A stretch of 64,000 bases of DNA from Eunapius fragilis (taxonomy: Eukaryota; Porifera; Demospongiae; Spongillida; Spongillidae). Position 1 is the first letter of the stretch. Each line of letters opens with the position of its first letter. A model generated the notes under the pieces. It saw nothing but the letters and a program-made list of their open reading frames with translations. It did no database searches and was not told where the DNA came from. Made by a program: the position numbers and the translations under genes. The stretch is taken from positions 3,757,889 to 3,821,888 of the forward strand of contig OY811992.1 of assembly GCA_963681505.1 (NCBI GenBank). The letters are read 5' to 3'. Of the stretch, positions 21,930 through 33,204 are shown piece by piece.

Positions 21930-24901
21930 ATGGCAAGCTTTGTTTACGAAGCGGGCAGGTTCCAGGTGACAGAAGATATGAAAGCGAAGTTCGAAAGGGA
22001 CGGTTACATTATAATACGGTACGCACAGCTTCCGTATGACTCTTGCAGAGTCATACGGCAGCTGCAGACCTTCTCTTGCCCGACAGTCCTCCGCGCGTTA
22101 CTCCATGCATGCACATTTTGGCGCGAAAACAGGTCGGTCTTGAGCGGGGAGGAGCTGGCGCGCCTCAAAGACGCGCTGGAGAAGGACGGCGGGATAATGA
22201 AGCACTCGTACGTGGTGGGGGACGACAGTGGGAGGTGCAACCGAATGTGCCTGTGGAACCATCCCGGTGACGACATCACGGGGATGGTCGCCCGCAGCGA
22301 GAAGGTGGCCGGGACCATGGAGAAGGTCAGTTGAGGGCGGGCCCGCTAGTCTCGGTCACGCGGACATGTGTATAGGGTGGAAGTAAGGCTTTTAATTATG
22401 ACGTAATGTACTAGCAAAAAGTAAGAAGTACATGTATACTGTAATGTTTTCGACCCACCTCGTCGGTCCCTGTGGTAAGGTTTAATGCGAACTGAAAAGG
22501 GTACCGGTACATGTACTAGGCACAACCGCTGTACACTAGGATTGAAATTAAATGCATTTAGGTAATAGTTCATTTCCCACGGTGCGCAAGTGCGTGTCTG
22601 GCATCTCCGCGCACTAGCCAGCTGCCTTCGTGCACGTCCGTGGCACTCCAGCGTGGAACTGGCATGATCACACTTCCCTTCCCACCCCCCCCCCCCCCCC
22701 CCCTTCACTACCCCCCCCGCGTTAGCTGCTGGGAGGAGAGGTGTACCACTACCATACCAAGCTGATGATGAAGGAGGCACGAACTGGAGGAGCATTTGTC
22801 TGGCATCAAGATTACGGGTAAGCTAGGAAATCATATTTGTAATGTAAAGGTCATTGGGGGATGGTACAGTCCAGCTGCATTAAGTGAACATTGGGGGTCA
22901 TTGGGGGATGGTACAGTCCAGCTGCATTAAGTGAACATTGGGGGTCATTGGGGGATGGTACAGTCCAGCTGCATTAAGTGAACATTGGGGAAAAAGGTGA
23001 CGTAAATTGTTGTACTCCAGGTCGATTGTGCTAAGTGGTGGTGGAAAGGAGGAGAGGGTAAGTGGAGTAAGATATTGAGAGGGATAGAAGTAGAGAAAGG
23101 TGTGGGAGGATATAGTGGGGAGATGTGGGAGAGGGAGGAGAGAGGAGAGGGGTGGGAGACAGGAGGGAGGAGAGAGAGGAGGGAGAAAAGAGAGAGATCA
23201 AGCTGCAATGATAGCGTCTGACCCCCCCCCCCCACACACACACACAGATACTGGTACAAGAATGGATGCTTATTCCCTCATATGGGAACAGTGTTCATTG
23301 CCATTGATCAGAGTGACAAACAAAATGGCTGCCTCAAGGTAAGCCAGGTCACCAACTATGAGGTCTCCATCCCTGCGTTCTAGTATGATCCAGGATTTGT
23401 GTGTGTGTGGGGAGGGGGGAGGGGGAGGGGCACAGGTTGGGGAGGGGGGAAGGGGAGGGGCACAGGTTGGGGAGGGGGGAGGGGGGGGGGCACAGGTTGG
23501 GGAGGGGTCCCTGCCCACCGCAGCTAGGGGGTATGGGGGAGCACCGTACGCTCCCCCACTGGGGTCCTGGCCGGGGGGCCCCAGAAGCTTTGCAATTTTG
23601 GTGTTTCGGCAGGACAGGGTAGAGCAGGACACAAGATAATGGCTGGGGGAGCAAGGTTGTGTTATACGATAACACTTAGGAGGCTTACCACCATATGTAC
23701 TAACACTTAGGAGGCTTATCACCATATGTATTAATGCACTCTTTATGCAGGTTCTTGAAGGCTCGCATGCAGCTGGGAGAATTGACCATATCATGGTTGG
23801 GGGTCAGACAGGAGCTGATGTGAAGCAGGTTGAGCGTCTGCAGAAGGTAAGTCCTTTTGCCACAAAATCCTGTTAACTGGCCACTACCCCCTATGACCAC
23901 GCCCACCTAGGAGCCTCTCTCCCTATGACCACGCCCACCTAGGAGCCTCTCCTCCCTATGACCACGCCCACCTAGGAGCCTCTCCTCCTGGGATAATGTG
24001 CCCTCCAACCATTCCAATGCGTACAAACATCTAACCTCATCCCCAGGCCATTTAAGTTGGGGGGCCTGGTAGTGTTAGTGCACATGTGTTAGCCCATTAA
24101 CCCCTGAAGGTATTCTAGGCGATCGTAATTTTGTCTGTTAAAAATTTTCTTAACTTGCTTGAGTGAGGATGTATACGGAAGACTTCTTGTCTGCAGCCAT
24201 GGCTTAGGCTTATTCTCTTTTGTGTAATTGCCAATAAAGCCTCACACTCAGGGCCAAGCAGGAAGGGGCTCTCCCCGCAATGGGATGGGATGTCTTTGCG
24301 TGGTTTCCTACTGAGTCAGGGAATAACAGGTTGCCACGGCGTCGTGTCCCGTGCCCCCCAAACTAGAGAGTCCGGGTCAGTTTGTGCAGCTTAAGCCATT
24401 GGACCTGGCTTTGTCGTTAAACTGGAGCACATGTAATTATAAACCTGGCCGTTTATACAATGATCCGGTTCATTTTAGATGTTGTAAAAAATGGACTGGG
24501 GATGAGGCTCTTGTTGTGGGAATGAGTTAGCATACATTACAATTACCCAAAATCTGGGTAATGGCCTAGTGTATGCACGTTAAAATCTGCATTAAAATCC
24601 TGGCAACTGTTTACCAGGCAACTAGTTGACCTTAATATTTTTTTAAAGGCCTGGGGAAGAGGTTAGCAAGCATCATCTTGATATTGGGTAGTGTGCACCC
24701 ACCACAGACCACACCCACCACAGACCACACCCACCACAGACCACACCACATGGAGATATAAGTTGTATGTGTGTGGCATTAGTGATGGTGTACATTAAAT
24801 TTAGTGATGGTGTGATGTTAGTGATGGTGTGGTGCTAGTGATGGTGTGACATTAGTGATCGTGTGACATTACACCATAGATATTTGTATCAAATATCTAT
24901 G

Positions 24902-24962
<61 letters not shown>

Positions 24963-25368
24963 ACACACACACATACACTGCTAACCAAAAAGGTGCTCCC
25001 GCTGGTTGAAGTGGAGCTGGCGCCCGGGGACGCTGTGTATTTCCACTGCAACCTCCTCCACCGCAGCGATGCCAACCACAGTGACCGCAGGAGGTGGGCG
25101 TTCCTCATCGCCTACAACAGAGCCTCCAACAACCCAGTGGAACTACACCACCATCCTCAGTACACACCTCTGTCCAAGGTCTGACCCACCCCCAATACCA
25201 TTAAATTATTCAGCACATGAACCTCATTTGTTTCATAAACACGCATGCAATTTATTACTCCAGGTTCCCGACGAGGCTGTTCTAAGTTGCATCGAGAATG
25301 GCCTGTCAGGAAAAGACTTCATGAACCCCGCAGATGACAAAACGTCTGTCGGGCGTCTCGCTCCGTAA
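21930..25368 (+). CDS. PhyH-family Fe(II)/2-oxoglutarate dioxygenase, 7 exons
   Basis: Non-haem iron oxygenase that couples 2-oxoglutarate decarboxylation to hydroxylation of an organic substrate; the substrate cannot be told from sequence. Exons: 21930-22018, 22133-22325, 22726-22817, 23248-23338, 23751-23846, 24993-25178, 25264-25368; 852 nt, 283 aa, phases consistent. Iron-binding HxD lies in VWHQDYGYW (end of exon 3), the distal His in [11 protein letters not shown] and the 2OG-binding Arg in DRRRWAF (exon 6). No targeting signal is obvious at the N-terminus ([17 protein letters not shown]), unlike peroxisomal PHYH. Length fits stand-alone PhyH proteins. Acceptors of exons 3 and 4 follow long C and CA tracts. 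The stop lies only 89 bases before the NDUFA8 start on the same strand. Confidence 0.92.
22853..22991. repeat. 47-bp tandem repeat, 3 copies (PhyH intron 3)
   Basis: Units contain GGTCATTGGGGGATGGTACA and GTCCAGCTGCATTAAGTGAA; copies are nearly perfect. It is followed by G/A-rich sequence (23035-23210). Confidence 0.92.
23400..23515. repeat. G-rich tandem repeat, 3 copies (PhyH intron 4)
   Basis: Roughly 30-33-bp units containing GGGGCACAGGTTGGGGAGGG. A further 28-bp duplication with TAACACTTAGGAGGCTTA occurs at 23668-23730. Confidence 0.85.
23880..23990. repeat. About 32-bp tandem repeat, 3 copies (PhyH intron 5)
   Basis: Units contain CCTATGACCACGCCCACCTA. Later in the same intron are three short ACCACACCCACCACAG units (24700-24745) and a TTAGTGATGGTGTGAC array (24778-24870). 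Confidence 0.85.
24903..24975. repeat. (CA)n microsatellite (PhyH intron 5)
   Basis: Long CA repeat ending a few bases before the exon 6 acceptor. Confidence 0.95.
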
Positions 25369-25457
25369 AAATCATCTTTGGTGATGCACCAAATTTAAGA
25401 AATGTGTACCGTATATTCTAATTAGTCACTTATTTCTTTTCAAAAACGCTTTTAAAG

Positions 25458-25820
25458 ATGGCTTCTCCGGTAGCCGATATTTCCATGCAAGATCTAAATG
25501 TCGAAGAAGTGAACGTAACTTCTGCCGTTCTCGTGGCGTCAGCCCACCACTATGGAAATTTCTGCAGGAAGCAGAACGATACCTTTATGGATTGTCGGAC
25601 CGAGGGCAAGGACCCGAGGAAGTGTTTGAACGAGGGGAAGGAGGTGACCCAGTGCGCATTAGAGTTCTTCAAGAAGGTAAAAGGGTCCTGCAACGAGTCT
25701 TTCACGGAATTCTGGACGTGTTTGGACTATAACAATCAGGACTTTGAGGCCTGCAGGAAAAAGCAGAAGGTATTCGATGGCTGCATGGCCGAGAAACTGG
25801 GCCTGAAGAAAACCAGCTGA
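25458..25820 (+). CDS. NDUFA8: NADH dehydrogenase (complex I) accessory subunit NDUFA8
   Basis: Small structural subunit of mitochondrial complex I, located on the intermembrane-space side. 120 aa, one exon. It aligns along its length with the N-terminal two thirds of human NDUFA8: SSAVL..AHHYG near the start, then CRKQNDTFMDCR, KDPRKCL and EGKEVTQCAL, then FTEFWTCLDY and FEACRKKQKVFDGC. Cysteines are spaced as two CHCH (CX9C) pairs, consistent with import through the MIA40 disulfide relay. It ends shortly after the second CHCH motif, lacking the C-terminal tail of vertebrate proteins (about 170 aa). Start chosen at 25458 by alignment; AAGATGG is a reasonable context. Confidence 0.93.
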   Translation: MASPVADISMQDLNVEEVNVTSAVLVASAHHYGNFCRKQNDTFMDCRTEGKDPRKCLNEGKEVTQCALEFFKKVKGSCNESFTEFWTCLDYNNQDFEACRKKQKVFDGCMAEKLGLKKTS

Positions 25821-26124
25821 GCCATTAGCCCGCCATTTTAGTTTCAAAGCATTCCCAGCACAGTTCGCATCATTTATGAAATTTTTGCTGGTTGCGTCTG
25901 AGCCTTACAGAGGTGTGGCATATATATTGTTTACTTCTTGTTTAGGTATGATTGTAAAAAAAAAAACACCAGTACAGTAATTGGCGTTGCATTTTAACTG
26001 CGCCACTTGAACAAGTGGACAGAAATGGTTTCCTTGGCTTATCTTAAGACCAGTTATAATTGTGTGGTGTGTATGTGTGTGTGTGTGTGCTTTAGTTTGC
26101 ATACATAGAATGGCTTTTGTCCAC

Positions 26125-27762
26125 TCAGTAGTGCTTCAGCCAGACGCTGTCGGGGATGCTGGTGTCGTTGCTCCTCACGTACTCCCACAGGAGAGCCGAA
26201 CTGTTGGCCACCGTGATCCTGCCGTACCCAAAGCTGGGGTCAAAGTGCTCAGACCACGGGGCGTAGAACGTGGGGGCGTCATCCAGCGTGTTCCCGGCCG
26301 ACCCTATCACGATATGCACCGTGCCCTGGGAGGGGGAGGAGGAGGAGGAGGAGGAGGAGGGGTCGCACGCCCCCCTGTACACGGAGCACGTCCTCTCGTA
26401 GCTGTGGTAGTGACCCCACAGGGCCATGTCCACCCGGTACAGGTGTATGAGGTCCTCCAGCTCCTGCTGCATCATCAGGGTCACCACGTAGTCGCTAAAG
26501 TACTCCTCACTCGAGTACATTGGACGGTGACCCACAAGGATGAGCCAAGGGGTGGAGCTCCTGTCTACCGACTTGAGGTCGCTCTCCAGCCAACCGTACT
26601 GGGCGGAGCCTCTGGTGAAGTTGTGCTCTGTGCTCATGACCGTAAAGTGCACCATCCCGTACTCGAAGCTGTACCACCAGGGCTGGTAGCCCGAGAGGTC
26701 GGGCATGTGGAAGCGGTTGTAGAACGGGACCCCGCACTCCCCTCCCGAATCGTCGCCGTAGTTACCCCACCAGGGGTGGAACCCGTTGCCGGAGGCGTGG
26801 CTGGGGTCCTTGTCCCCGCCCACCGTGTGATCCTGCTCGTGGTTGCCGATGCTCACCATGTAAGGGGCCCTGGAGGCGTAGGGCTCGATGAGAGACATCC
26901 ACGCGTCCCAGATGTAAGACTGGCCCAGCGCGTAGGAGAGGTCCCCCTGGTGCACGACGAGGGAGACGTTGTTCTCTTCCACCTCGCGCAGGACCATGGC
27001 GGCTACCTTGGTGGCGCCCGGTGCGGGAGAGAGACCCATGTCCCCGTACGTGATGAACGAGAAGGGCTGTTTGCTGGACGTGTCCAGGCTGGTGGTAAAA
27101 GTAGTGACGTCGCTGAATACGATACCCCCGCCGTACTGGTAGAAGTATTTTGTGCCCGTGGTGAGGCCGGTGAGGAGAACGTCGTGGAGGTAGCCGGGGT
27201 CGACGAATGTTTCGGACGTGTTGGCGGGAGGCCCGCACATGTCCGTGTAGCTGTACGTGTGGGTAGATCCAACGGCGGCGTGCACGAGGGAGTCCGGGGC
27301 TAGTCCGTACCTCACGACGGGGACGTCCTGGCTGCCCGAGGTCCACTGGACGCGCATCTCGGTCGGGTTCCCGGTGAGCGCCAGGTGGCACTGTAAGGGG
27401 GCGCCCCCTCCGCCTTCGAACGTGATGACGTCGCTGCGCGCCACGAGTTCGGTGAAAGAGTAATATCGAAGCTCGCAGGAGGTCCTCGCGTTGTAGAGGG
27501 GTACGGACATGCTCCAGTAACCGTCTTCGTAGGTCGCCGAGTTGACTACCGGCCAGCGCTGGAGAAACAGGTGTCCGTGTCTCTCTGGAGGGCAGTACAG
27601 ACCCACCCAGTCGTCCTCCCTGGGCGACCCAGGGGTCCAGCTGATAACCACTTGTTGTCCGTTCTTCACTCGCGACGGAGGTTCCACTTCCAGTCTTTTT
27701 ACATGAGCAGCACCAGCTGCCGCAATGAGACATGCTATTATTAGCACTGACGAAGCCATCAT
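26125..27762 (-). CDS. Secreted purple acid phosphatase (ACP7-type), intronless
   Basis: Dinuclear-metal phosphomonoesterase, secreted or lysosomal. 545 aa in one exon. Residues 1-18 are a signal peptide (SSVLIIACLIAAAGA). A fibronectin-III-like N-terminal domain (about 25-225) precedes the metallophosphatase domain. Metal-ligand motifs in order: YGDMG (239-243), GDLSY (273-277), GNHE (306-309), GHRPM (411-415), GHYHSYER (450-457). Several NxS/T glycosylation sites. A Ser-rich insert (GGA/GGAG repeat on the plus strand, about 26326-26360) lies in the C-terminal part. Length and motif order fit animal ACP7 and plant-type high-molecular-weight PAPs. Two adjacent ATG codons start the frame. The ORF is conspicuously GC-rich and lacks introns, unlike HACD3, PhyH and the NIDO gene. 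Confidence 0.93.
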   Translation of the reverse strand: MMASSVLIIACLIAAAGAAHVKRLEVEPPSRVKNGQQVVISWTPGSPREDDWVGLYCPPERHGHLFLQRWPVVNSATYEDGYWSMSVPLYNARTSCELRYYSFTELVARSDVITFEGGGGAPLQCHLALTGNPTEMRVQWTSGSQDVPVVRYGLAPDSLVHAAVGSTHTYSYTDMCGPPANTSETFVDPGYLHDVLLTGLTTGTKYFYQYGGGIVFSDVTTFTTSLDTSSKQPFSFITYGDMGLSPAPGATKVAAMVLREVEENNVSLVVHQGDLSYALGQSYIWDAWMSLIEPYASRAPYMVSIGNHEQDHTVGGDKDPSHASGNGFHPWWGNYGDDSGGECGVPFYNRFHMPDLSGYQPWWYSFEYGMVHFTVMSTEHNFTRGSAQYGWLESDLKSVDRSSTPWLILVGHRPMYSSEEYFSDYVVTLMMQQELEDLIHLYRVDMALWGHYHSYERTCSVYRGACDPSSSSSSSSPSQGTVHIVIGSAGNTLDDAPTFYAPWSEHFDPSFGYGRITVANSSALLWEYVRSNDTSIPDSVWLKHY

Positions 27763-28217
27763 AATAGGCCTATCTCGAAGCCCTTGGTATGTATAATATT
27801 ATTCATACACTGCGCACCTGAAGGGGGTTTACCTCACCACTGATAAAAGTCTTGCCAAAAACAACAACAACAACAAAAAAAAAACATCCACGGTACAATT
27901 TTTGTATGCACAGAAGGTTATGGTGCGCGTACCGGACCGGTTTAGTAGGTTTACGTACACAAGATCTGTTCCAGGTTTGTAGCTGTATTACCCTGCAAAA
28001 TATTCACAGTGAGATCAGCCGACTATGTTGCATTGTTTGTCAATTCGACCGTAGCTGCATTGCCCTAGCTGTTTGAAGTTCACAGATACATGTAGACGCT
28101 ACAACGTGTGCCAAAAATAGCATTTAATTCATTTCCGGTGCCACGCCTTATTGCAACAGGCGCTTAGGCAATTGCTCTATTTAGATTTATTTGACCGTTT
28201 GTTTGGTGGGAGGTAGA
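27763..28217. promoter_or_regulatory. Divergent intergenic region between PAP and DUF4419 genes
   Basis: About 450 bp separate the two start codons, so the genes may share a bidirectional promoter. An A-run lies at 27868-27888 (AACAACAACAACAAAAAAAA). TATAATATTATTCATA (27791-27806) lies close to the PAP start. No specific factor sites can be supported. Confidence 0.4.
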
Positions 28218-29327
28218 ATGACGACTTTCCAAGTCCACGACGTAGTCCAAGCCAGAAAGGCTCTCCCGAGGGGTAACCTGAAGCAGATAGTACACGAGCG
28301 TTGTGGAAGCGTACGGTTAGAGTGCTTCTCTCATTTCAAGCACGTCCCCTTCGAGTGCTCGGGGGACTGGAGACCCCTCAACAACGCCTTCATTGCCGCC
28401 GTTCACGCGGCATTTTCACAGCACTACCCGCTGGTACTGACTCCCGACGTCATATGGCTGTGCATAGTACAGGGGCTCGCCCACCACGTAAGCGCTCACT
28501 CGGAGAAGCTGAGACGACACTTCGTTGCGCACGAAGACAACCAACCCATGACCATCAAGCGCGACGATTTCATCAAAGGCTCTCCGATCAACAACTGGCC
28601 AGAGGCCTTCGAAGCGTTCTCCGAAGAGGTGAGACGGCACGTAGGCGAAGAGACCCACGATCGCCTCTCCCCAAACTTTTCCACCACGGGACCAGTCGAG
28701 AGGGCAGCTGCCCAGGTGGTCCTCATGGACTGCTTCAGGCAGTACTTCTGCTACAAGATGGTCTGCATATGCGGCATACCCTCGATCACACTCAAGGGGA
28801 CCCCCGAGGACTGGACCCTTCTGAGGAGGAAGGTAGTGGAGCTGATTGGGAGGAGCGAGATGGAATGGTGGGTGGACGCTCTGGAGCCGATCCTGGACCA
28901 GTTCGTTGAGGCAGCCTCGGGGAGGGTGGACAGAAAGTTCTGGTCGTCCATATACAAGTTGGAGGAAGCGTACGGGGAGTCATACATCAACGGCTGGATC
29001 GTTGCACTCTTCCCGTACCTTCACACCTCTGGGGGGAAGTCCCACACGCGCAACCATCACCTCGAGCAATGGGTGGACGGCAACTACTCGGGACACCTCA
29101 CGAGCAGCCGGTTTCCTCCGGGAGTCGTGTCCGTCCCATTCAAGTGGCAGGTGTTGGAGACCGTCTACCCGATGCACCTGTACGTAGGGTTCATGGCCGC
29201 CACTCAGGACCCCAAGACCCTCGCCATTCACGCTGAGATCGGTTGGGCGGTGTCTGACGCCAAGGACGTGGAAGCCGCCCAACATGAGCTGAGCAAAAGT
29301 AGGAGGAAGCGTCAGCGCGTGTCTTAG
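28218..29327 (+). CDS. DUF4419-domain protein, intronless
   Basis: Function unknown; DUF4419 proteins occur in fungi, bacteria and scattered animals. 369 aa from the ATG at 28218. Supporting signatures: FIAAVHAAFSQHYPLVLTPD followed by VIWLCIVQGLAHHV, then FVAHE, then a middle block (DCFRQYFCYKMVCICGIPSI, LEGTP-like GTPEDW, WWVDALEPILDQF), a GWI..LFPY segment, and a C-terminal SVPFKW/LYVGFMAATQDP block. Predicted soluble, no signal peptide. The C-terminus is basic (KSRRKRQRVS), resembling a nuclear-localisation stretch, but this is only suggestive. Like its neighbour it is GC-rich and single-exon. Confidence 0.85.
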   Translation: MTTFQVHDVVQARKALPRGNLKQIVHERCGSVRLECFSHFKHVPFECSGDWRPLNNAFIAAVHAAFSQHYPLVLTPDVIWLCIVQGLAHHVSAHSEKLRRHFVAHEDNQPMTIKRDDFIKGSPINNWPEAFEAFSEEVRRHVGEETHDRLSPNFSTTGPVERAAAQVVLMDCFRQYFCYKMVCICGIPSITLKGTPEDWTLLRRKVVELIGRSEMEWWVDALEPILDQFVEAASGRVDRKFWSSIYKLEEAYGESYINGWIVALFPYLHTSGGKSHTRNHHLEQWVDGNYSGHLTSSRFPPGVVSVPFKWQVLETVYPMHLYVGFMAATQDPKTLAIHAEIGWAVSDAKDVEAAQHELSKSRRKRQRVS

Positions 29328-30930
29328 AAGTCGGACATGTGCACGCGTATGTGTGTTGTGTGTGTTTTTGTCGTATTCTTAAGTGTCTGTCCTTATAAGG
29401 GCATGCAAATCAGTTCTTTTTTTTTAAACCCGAGGGGGAAAAAAACGTTTATTTTTGGGCCAAGAGTTCATTACCTTTGTAAACAAAGTCTATCATTGTA
29501 TACATGTACAGAGCCACATGAGTGTGGTGTGTATGTGATTGTGCATGCGTACATTATGATGGTTCAGTAACTGCCAGTTAACGTTTTTAGGTAAATTACC
29601 ACATCCCTTTAAAAAAAGACTACTTCACCTGGAACTGCCGCTTGCGATCTTGGGGCGTATAAGCAGTGAATTTCATCACGCAGGTTGATACGAAAGAACA
29701 GTTTCTACAGTTCCAGATAAATGTAGTTATTTTTCCTGAAAAAAAAAAAAAAACAAAGCAGATGTGCCAATTAACTCAAAAACGGGCCGTTACCGTAACG
29801 TAGCGGGCCTTTTGGTTGAGTGGAATATGCAGGCCTTGGGTGTGAAAATTTCACCTCATGTTTCTCTCTCACGTGCGCTCATTTATGCTCCGCAAGTATC
29901 TAATCGTTAAACCAGCAGCCAAAACTGATCTCTAGTGATATTATTGGTATGGCCCGGTTTGGAGCCAACCAGCAGCCATTAGAGTGCAGTTGGAGCCTTT
30001 TCCTGTGGGGGTGGAGTGGCTGGAGCAATCTATAGGCCTACACACAATGTATTGTTGGCAATTGAAGGGATTTCATACCCTGTACGGCTGTGTATGCTAA
30101 TTGAGGTCAGATCAATGCAAGCAGTGCAGAACGAATGGTGTCATTTCAATTACAGTAATGAGTAACACGATTGTCAATGTACTTAATGAACTGGACTGTA
30201 TGTGTGCTTCTACTGGTTATCAATGTATAATGTATGCATGTATAAATTATCATTTAAAACGATCAAAGGCTAGATACATCATATCATGCATACTGTATTT
30301 AATACATCATATGATATGTGTATCTAATACATCATACCACGTATCCTAATACAATACTAATATTTAACTCTTCAAGTCACTAAATCATGCATTGCAACTG
30401 GTGAGGATGGCGGTGGTGTTGGCTCTCACCAGGAGGGCTGTAAATTTCTGTCAGTAGCTATTGTAAAACTTGGGCTTGCTAGCTAGGGTGGTGAGTTGAG
30501 AGGCAAGCTGGGAGCATGCTTCAGTATCTCCTTTCCGCATTGCACCAGTGACAAGGGGACAACAAAACCAGACTAGTAGTTAATGCCAAGTGGCACACAT
30601 TGACCCCATGTTTCCTCTCTTTGGTGGCTAGGGTGCAGAATCTGACTTCCATCAAAGTAAGGGAAGAGTACAGAGTATTTTTTTATGCAGGCATGAAGCC
30701 AGGTGAGAGAAGGTGTGGGTGGCTATGTTATCTCAAGCACCAAAGGATTCCACAACAACCGGCAAACATGCCAGCTCAAGGAGGAACATTTTGGGTCATT
30801 ACTGAGTGTCCTTCAGTGGATGTGTTGCTGCTGTTGCTGAATATGCTTCTTGCTTTAAGATGACAGATCTAAAGTCGCAGCAGGCTTGCCAATAACTCTC
30901 AATTATACAATAATGACGTTAGCAGGTCTC
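29328..30930. other. Intergenic sequence with no recognised gene
   Basis: Contains the DUF4419 3' UTR and AT-rich sequence. An A-run lies at 29739-29753. Several ATACATCAT/ATGATATG repeats are clustered at 30270-30350. The frame at 30600-30860 resembles nothing I recognise. Confidence 0.5.
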
Positions 30931-31109
30931 ATGAAGTGGACCCCAACCACTTTCCAACCTCAGCTGCGGTTTGAGCAAGGCTAGTTTGTAATTTGTAAAT
31001 ACTGTATCCAGGAGGCCACTGTGTCTACAAATGACGTCTGTGTAGCAGCAATTGTAGCTGTATACAGGAAACACAATGGAAACACACAGGACACACACAG
31101 GAAATGATG

Positions 31110-31350
31110 CCAAATATACAGAGTTAGGCTGCGCTGCATCCGTTTAGCAGTACGAATGTATAGAGCTTGGGGTGCAGAAGCAATGCAAGCTCTTTCACAA
31201 ATGGGCCCACACCTTGCCGTAAAAGAGCAGCAGCCCCAAATTCATAGGTGTTATGTGATCTATGGCCAACTTGGTTTAACTTTGAGTAGAGCCAATGCTA
31301 GGGCTATCCTTAGCAGGTCACAGACATCTCCACATGTAGATAGCTAGCTG
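31110..31350 (+). mobile_element. LINE fragment: C-terminal end of an RLE-type retrotransposon protein
   Basis: Conceptual peptide with AWGAEAMQALSQMGPHLAVK and YGQLGLTLSRANARAILSRS matches the extreme C-terminus of animal LINE proteins that carry a restriction-like endonuclease. No RT domain is nearby. Decayed. Confidence 0.6.
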
Positions 31351-32029
31351 TGTATGCCATGTGTTCATGTGCATGTAACTTGCCTGGATGTACCCTTAGC
31401 CCTAAAAAACAAAAATGAAAGCACTTAAATACAAAAAGGGTCTGCATAGTAGGAAGTGATCTTCTGATGGATGGAGCATTGCCCCGACTTTGGACAGCCA
31501 CCGAAAGGACGCTCTGTAACACTGGGACATCATCAGTTGTGGCTTGACTGAAATGATGTCATAACAAGAAGAAAACCCTCGCACAAGTGAGCCACACGCA
31601 CACTCTGATACCACTGACACTTGCTAATATATAAAAACAATTGCTCTGACATGTTTAAAATAGCACTAATCTAATTATGAGACTGGTGAACAATTTAACC
31701 AACAAATATGGAGCAAGGAGTATGTGATACCACCAAACAAATATTTACGTATGCTTGTTTTGCACTTCCATTATCCAATATCAATTGTGGAACAATAAAT
31801 TGGAATACAATAATTAGGACACTTCATGTACATGTCTACGGAAAAGTCAAGTCAAACCAACATATAATTATTCATGATGATATTACTATTCACAATACTA
31901 CTTGATTTAGGTGAGCAGATTCTGAGGGTGCAACTATTTTGGCATTTTTCTTCATACCTAGGCTCAATTAGCTCAGACTTGGTGTCCAGTCATTATGTCA
32001 TAGATGCTATTAACCTATTTAACCTCTAG

Positions 32030-32330
32030 GTTTCTGCAAAGGATACAGTATCCATCCCATTGCAAATCGAGTCCAATTCAGTGTACTATACGACTCTGGC
32101 AGCCTTGCAGATCAGGTTCATATGCTCTCCATTTCTTCTGTGCATGCCCCCTCATGGTTACAAGTAGTCCCCTCCCCAGGTTGGGGTTTGACATGGCTCC
32201 CAATGAAATGCAGTGGGCCATCAAATGGTGGCTTGGTCTGCCTCTAACATCAAAAGGAGGGGTATGTGCTTACTGTCCTGATAAAGCTCTGGATGCACAG
32301 GTGCTTGCAAAAGAGGCTTAAAAAAAAAAA
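32030..32330 (+). mobile_element. LINE fragment: linker between RT and endonuclease of an RLE-type LINE
   Basis: Contains LGFDMAPNEMQWAIKWWLGL and CAYCPDKALDA, the segment that in this LINE class lies before the CCHC finger. At least one frameshift occurs just before it (HAPSWLQVVPSPG lies in a neighbouring frame). It ends in an A-run (32321-32334). It lies downstream of the fragment at 31110-31350 on the same strand although it belongs upstream in the protein, so the two are separate or rearranged insertions. Confidence 0.6.
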
Positions 32331-32334
32331 AAAG

Positions 32335-33200
32335 GCCTGCACTGCCTTCCAATGACGCTTGAGTGTTAAAAGTGCAACCTCGGATAAATGTGACCCAGCC
32401 AAGGTGTTTACGTTTAATGACGAACGCACACAACATAGATTGCACTCCTACAATTATTTTGCGGTTTCGGAATCCTTGTTTGTCTGTAGGTCGTGAATAT
32501 TGTTAGGTTGGTTGCTCAGTACTGTAGGCGGCGAAAGGGGAACTGCAAAAAATAGGTAAGTAGTATTTTACTAGCATTCCATGAAATAGTTCACCTTCCA
32601 TTTGAAAAAATAAATAAATAGAAGGAAACGGGAAAAAAAAAACCCTGGGGTGGTGGGAAAGTCCAACGCCTAACATTCGGATAGTTAATTATGTCCCTCT
32701 CAGCATATGTATAGCGCGTGCATTTGATGCATATGAAAACTAAGTCTAGAACATATGTATGTACCTGGTGCAAGCAAAGACGTGGTAGTTCGCATGTATT
32801 TCTATTGGACTTTGGCAGCACTAACGCCATCAAACGTGGCTAGGCGGCCATTTTGTGGAGGTGGGGGCTCAACACAATTCGCTCCGCGTGACTTGATTCC
32901 ACTACAGCCCATATATAGCTGCAGCATTAAAATAATTCAATTATCAATGTTCGTTGGGAATATCTATGTGTAACAAGGCCTCTTGTGAATCTGCAGTACA
33001 GAGGCACTGCAGGTAGCTGAATTATCTTACCTCTTTTCGCATGTGTACATGTAAGACCTCAGTCTCCACAGGGAATTCCATATATAAGGCCACCCTCCTA
33101 GCTTGGACGTGTGTGCTAACATACCCGGTTTTAAACATACACGCAATTAAAATTTTCTGTGACCTGTTTGAGCATCGGAACCTGCGGAAGCAGCTTCCAT
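32335..33200. other. Intergenic sequence with no recognised gene
   Basis: No exon, repeat or RNA gene recognised. AT-rich. Confidence 0.5.
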
Positions 33201-33204
33201 GTAG

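Noticed and set aside
26062-27303. Long plus-strand open frame opposite the phosphatase
   Set aside because: Antisense shadow of a GC-rich gene; all family motifs are on the minus strand.
28301-28909. Second long frame inside the DUF4419 gene
   Set aside because: Out-of-frame shadow with Arg/Pro-rich composition; no family match.
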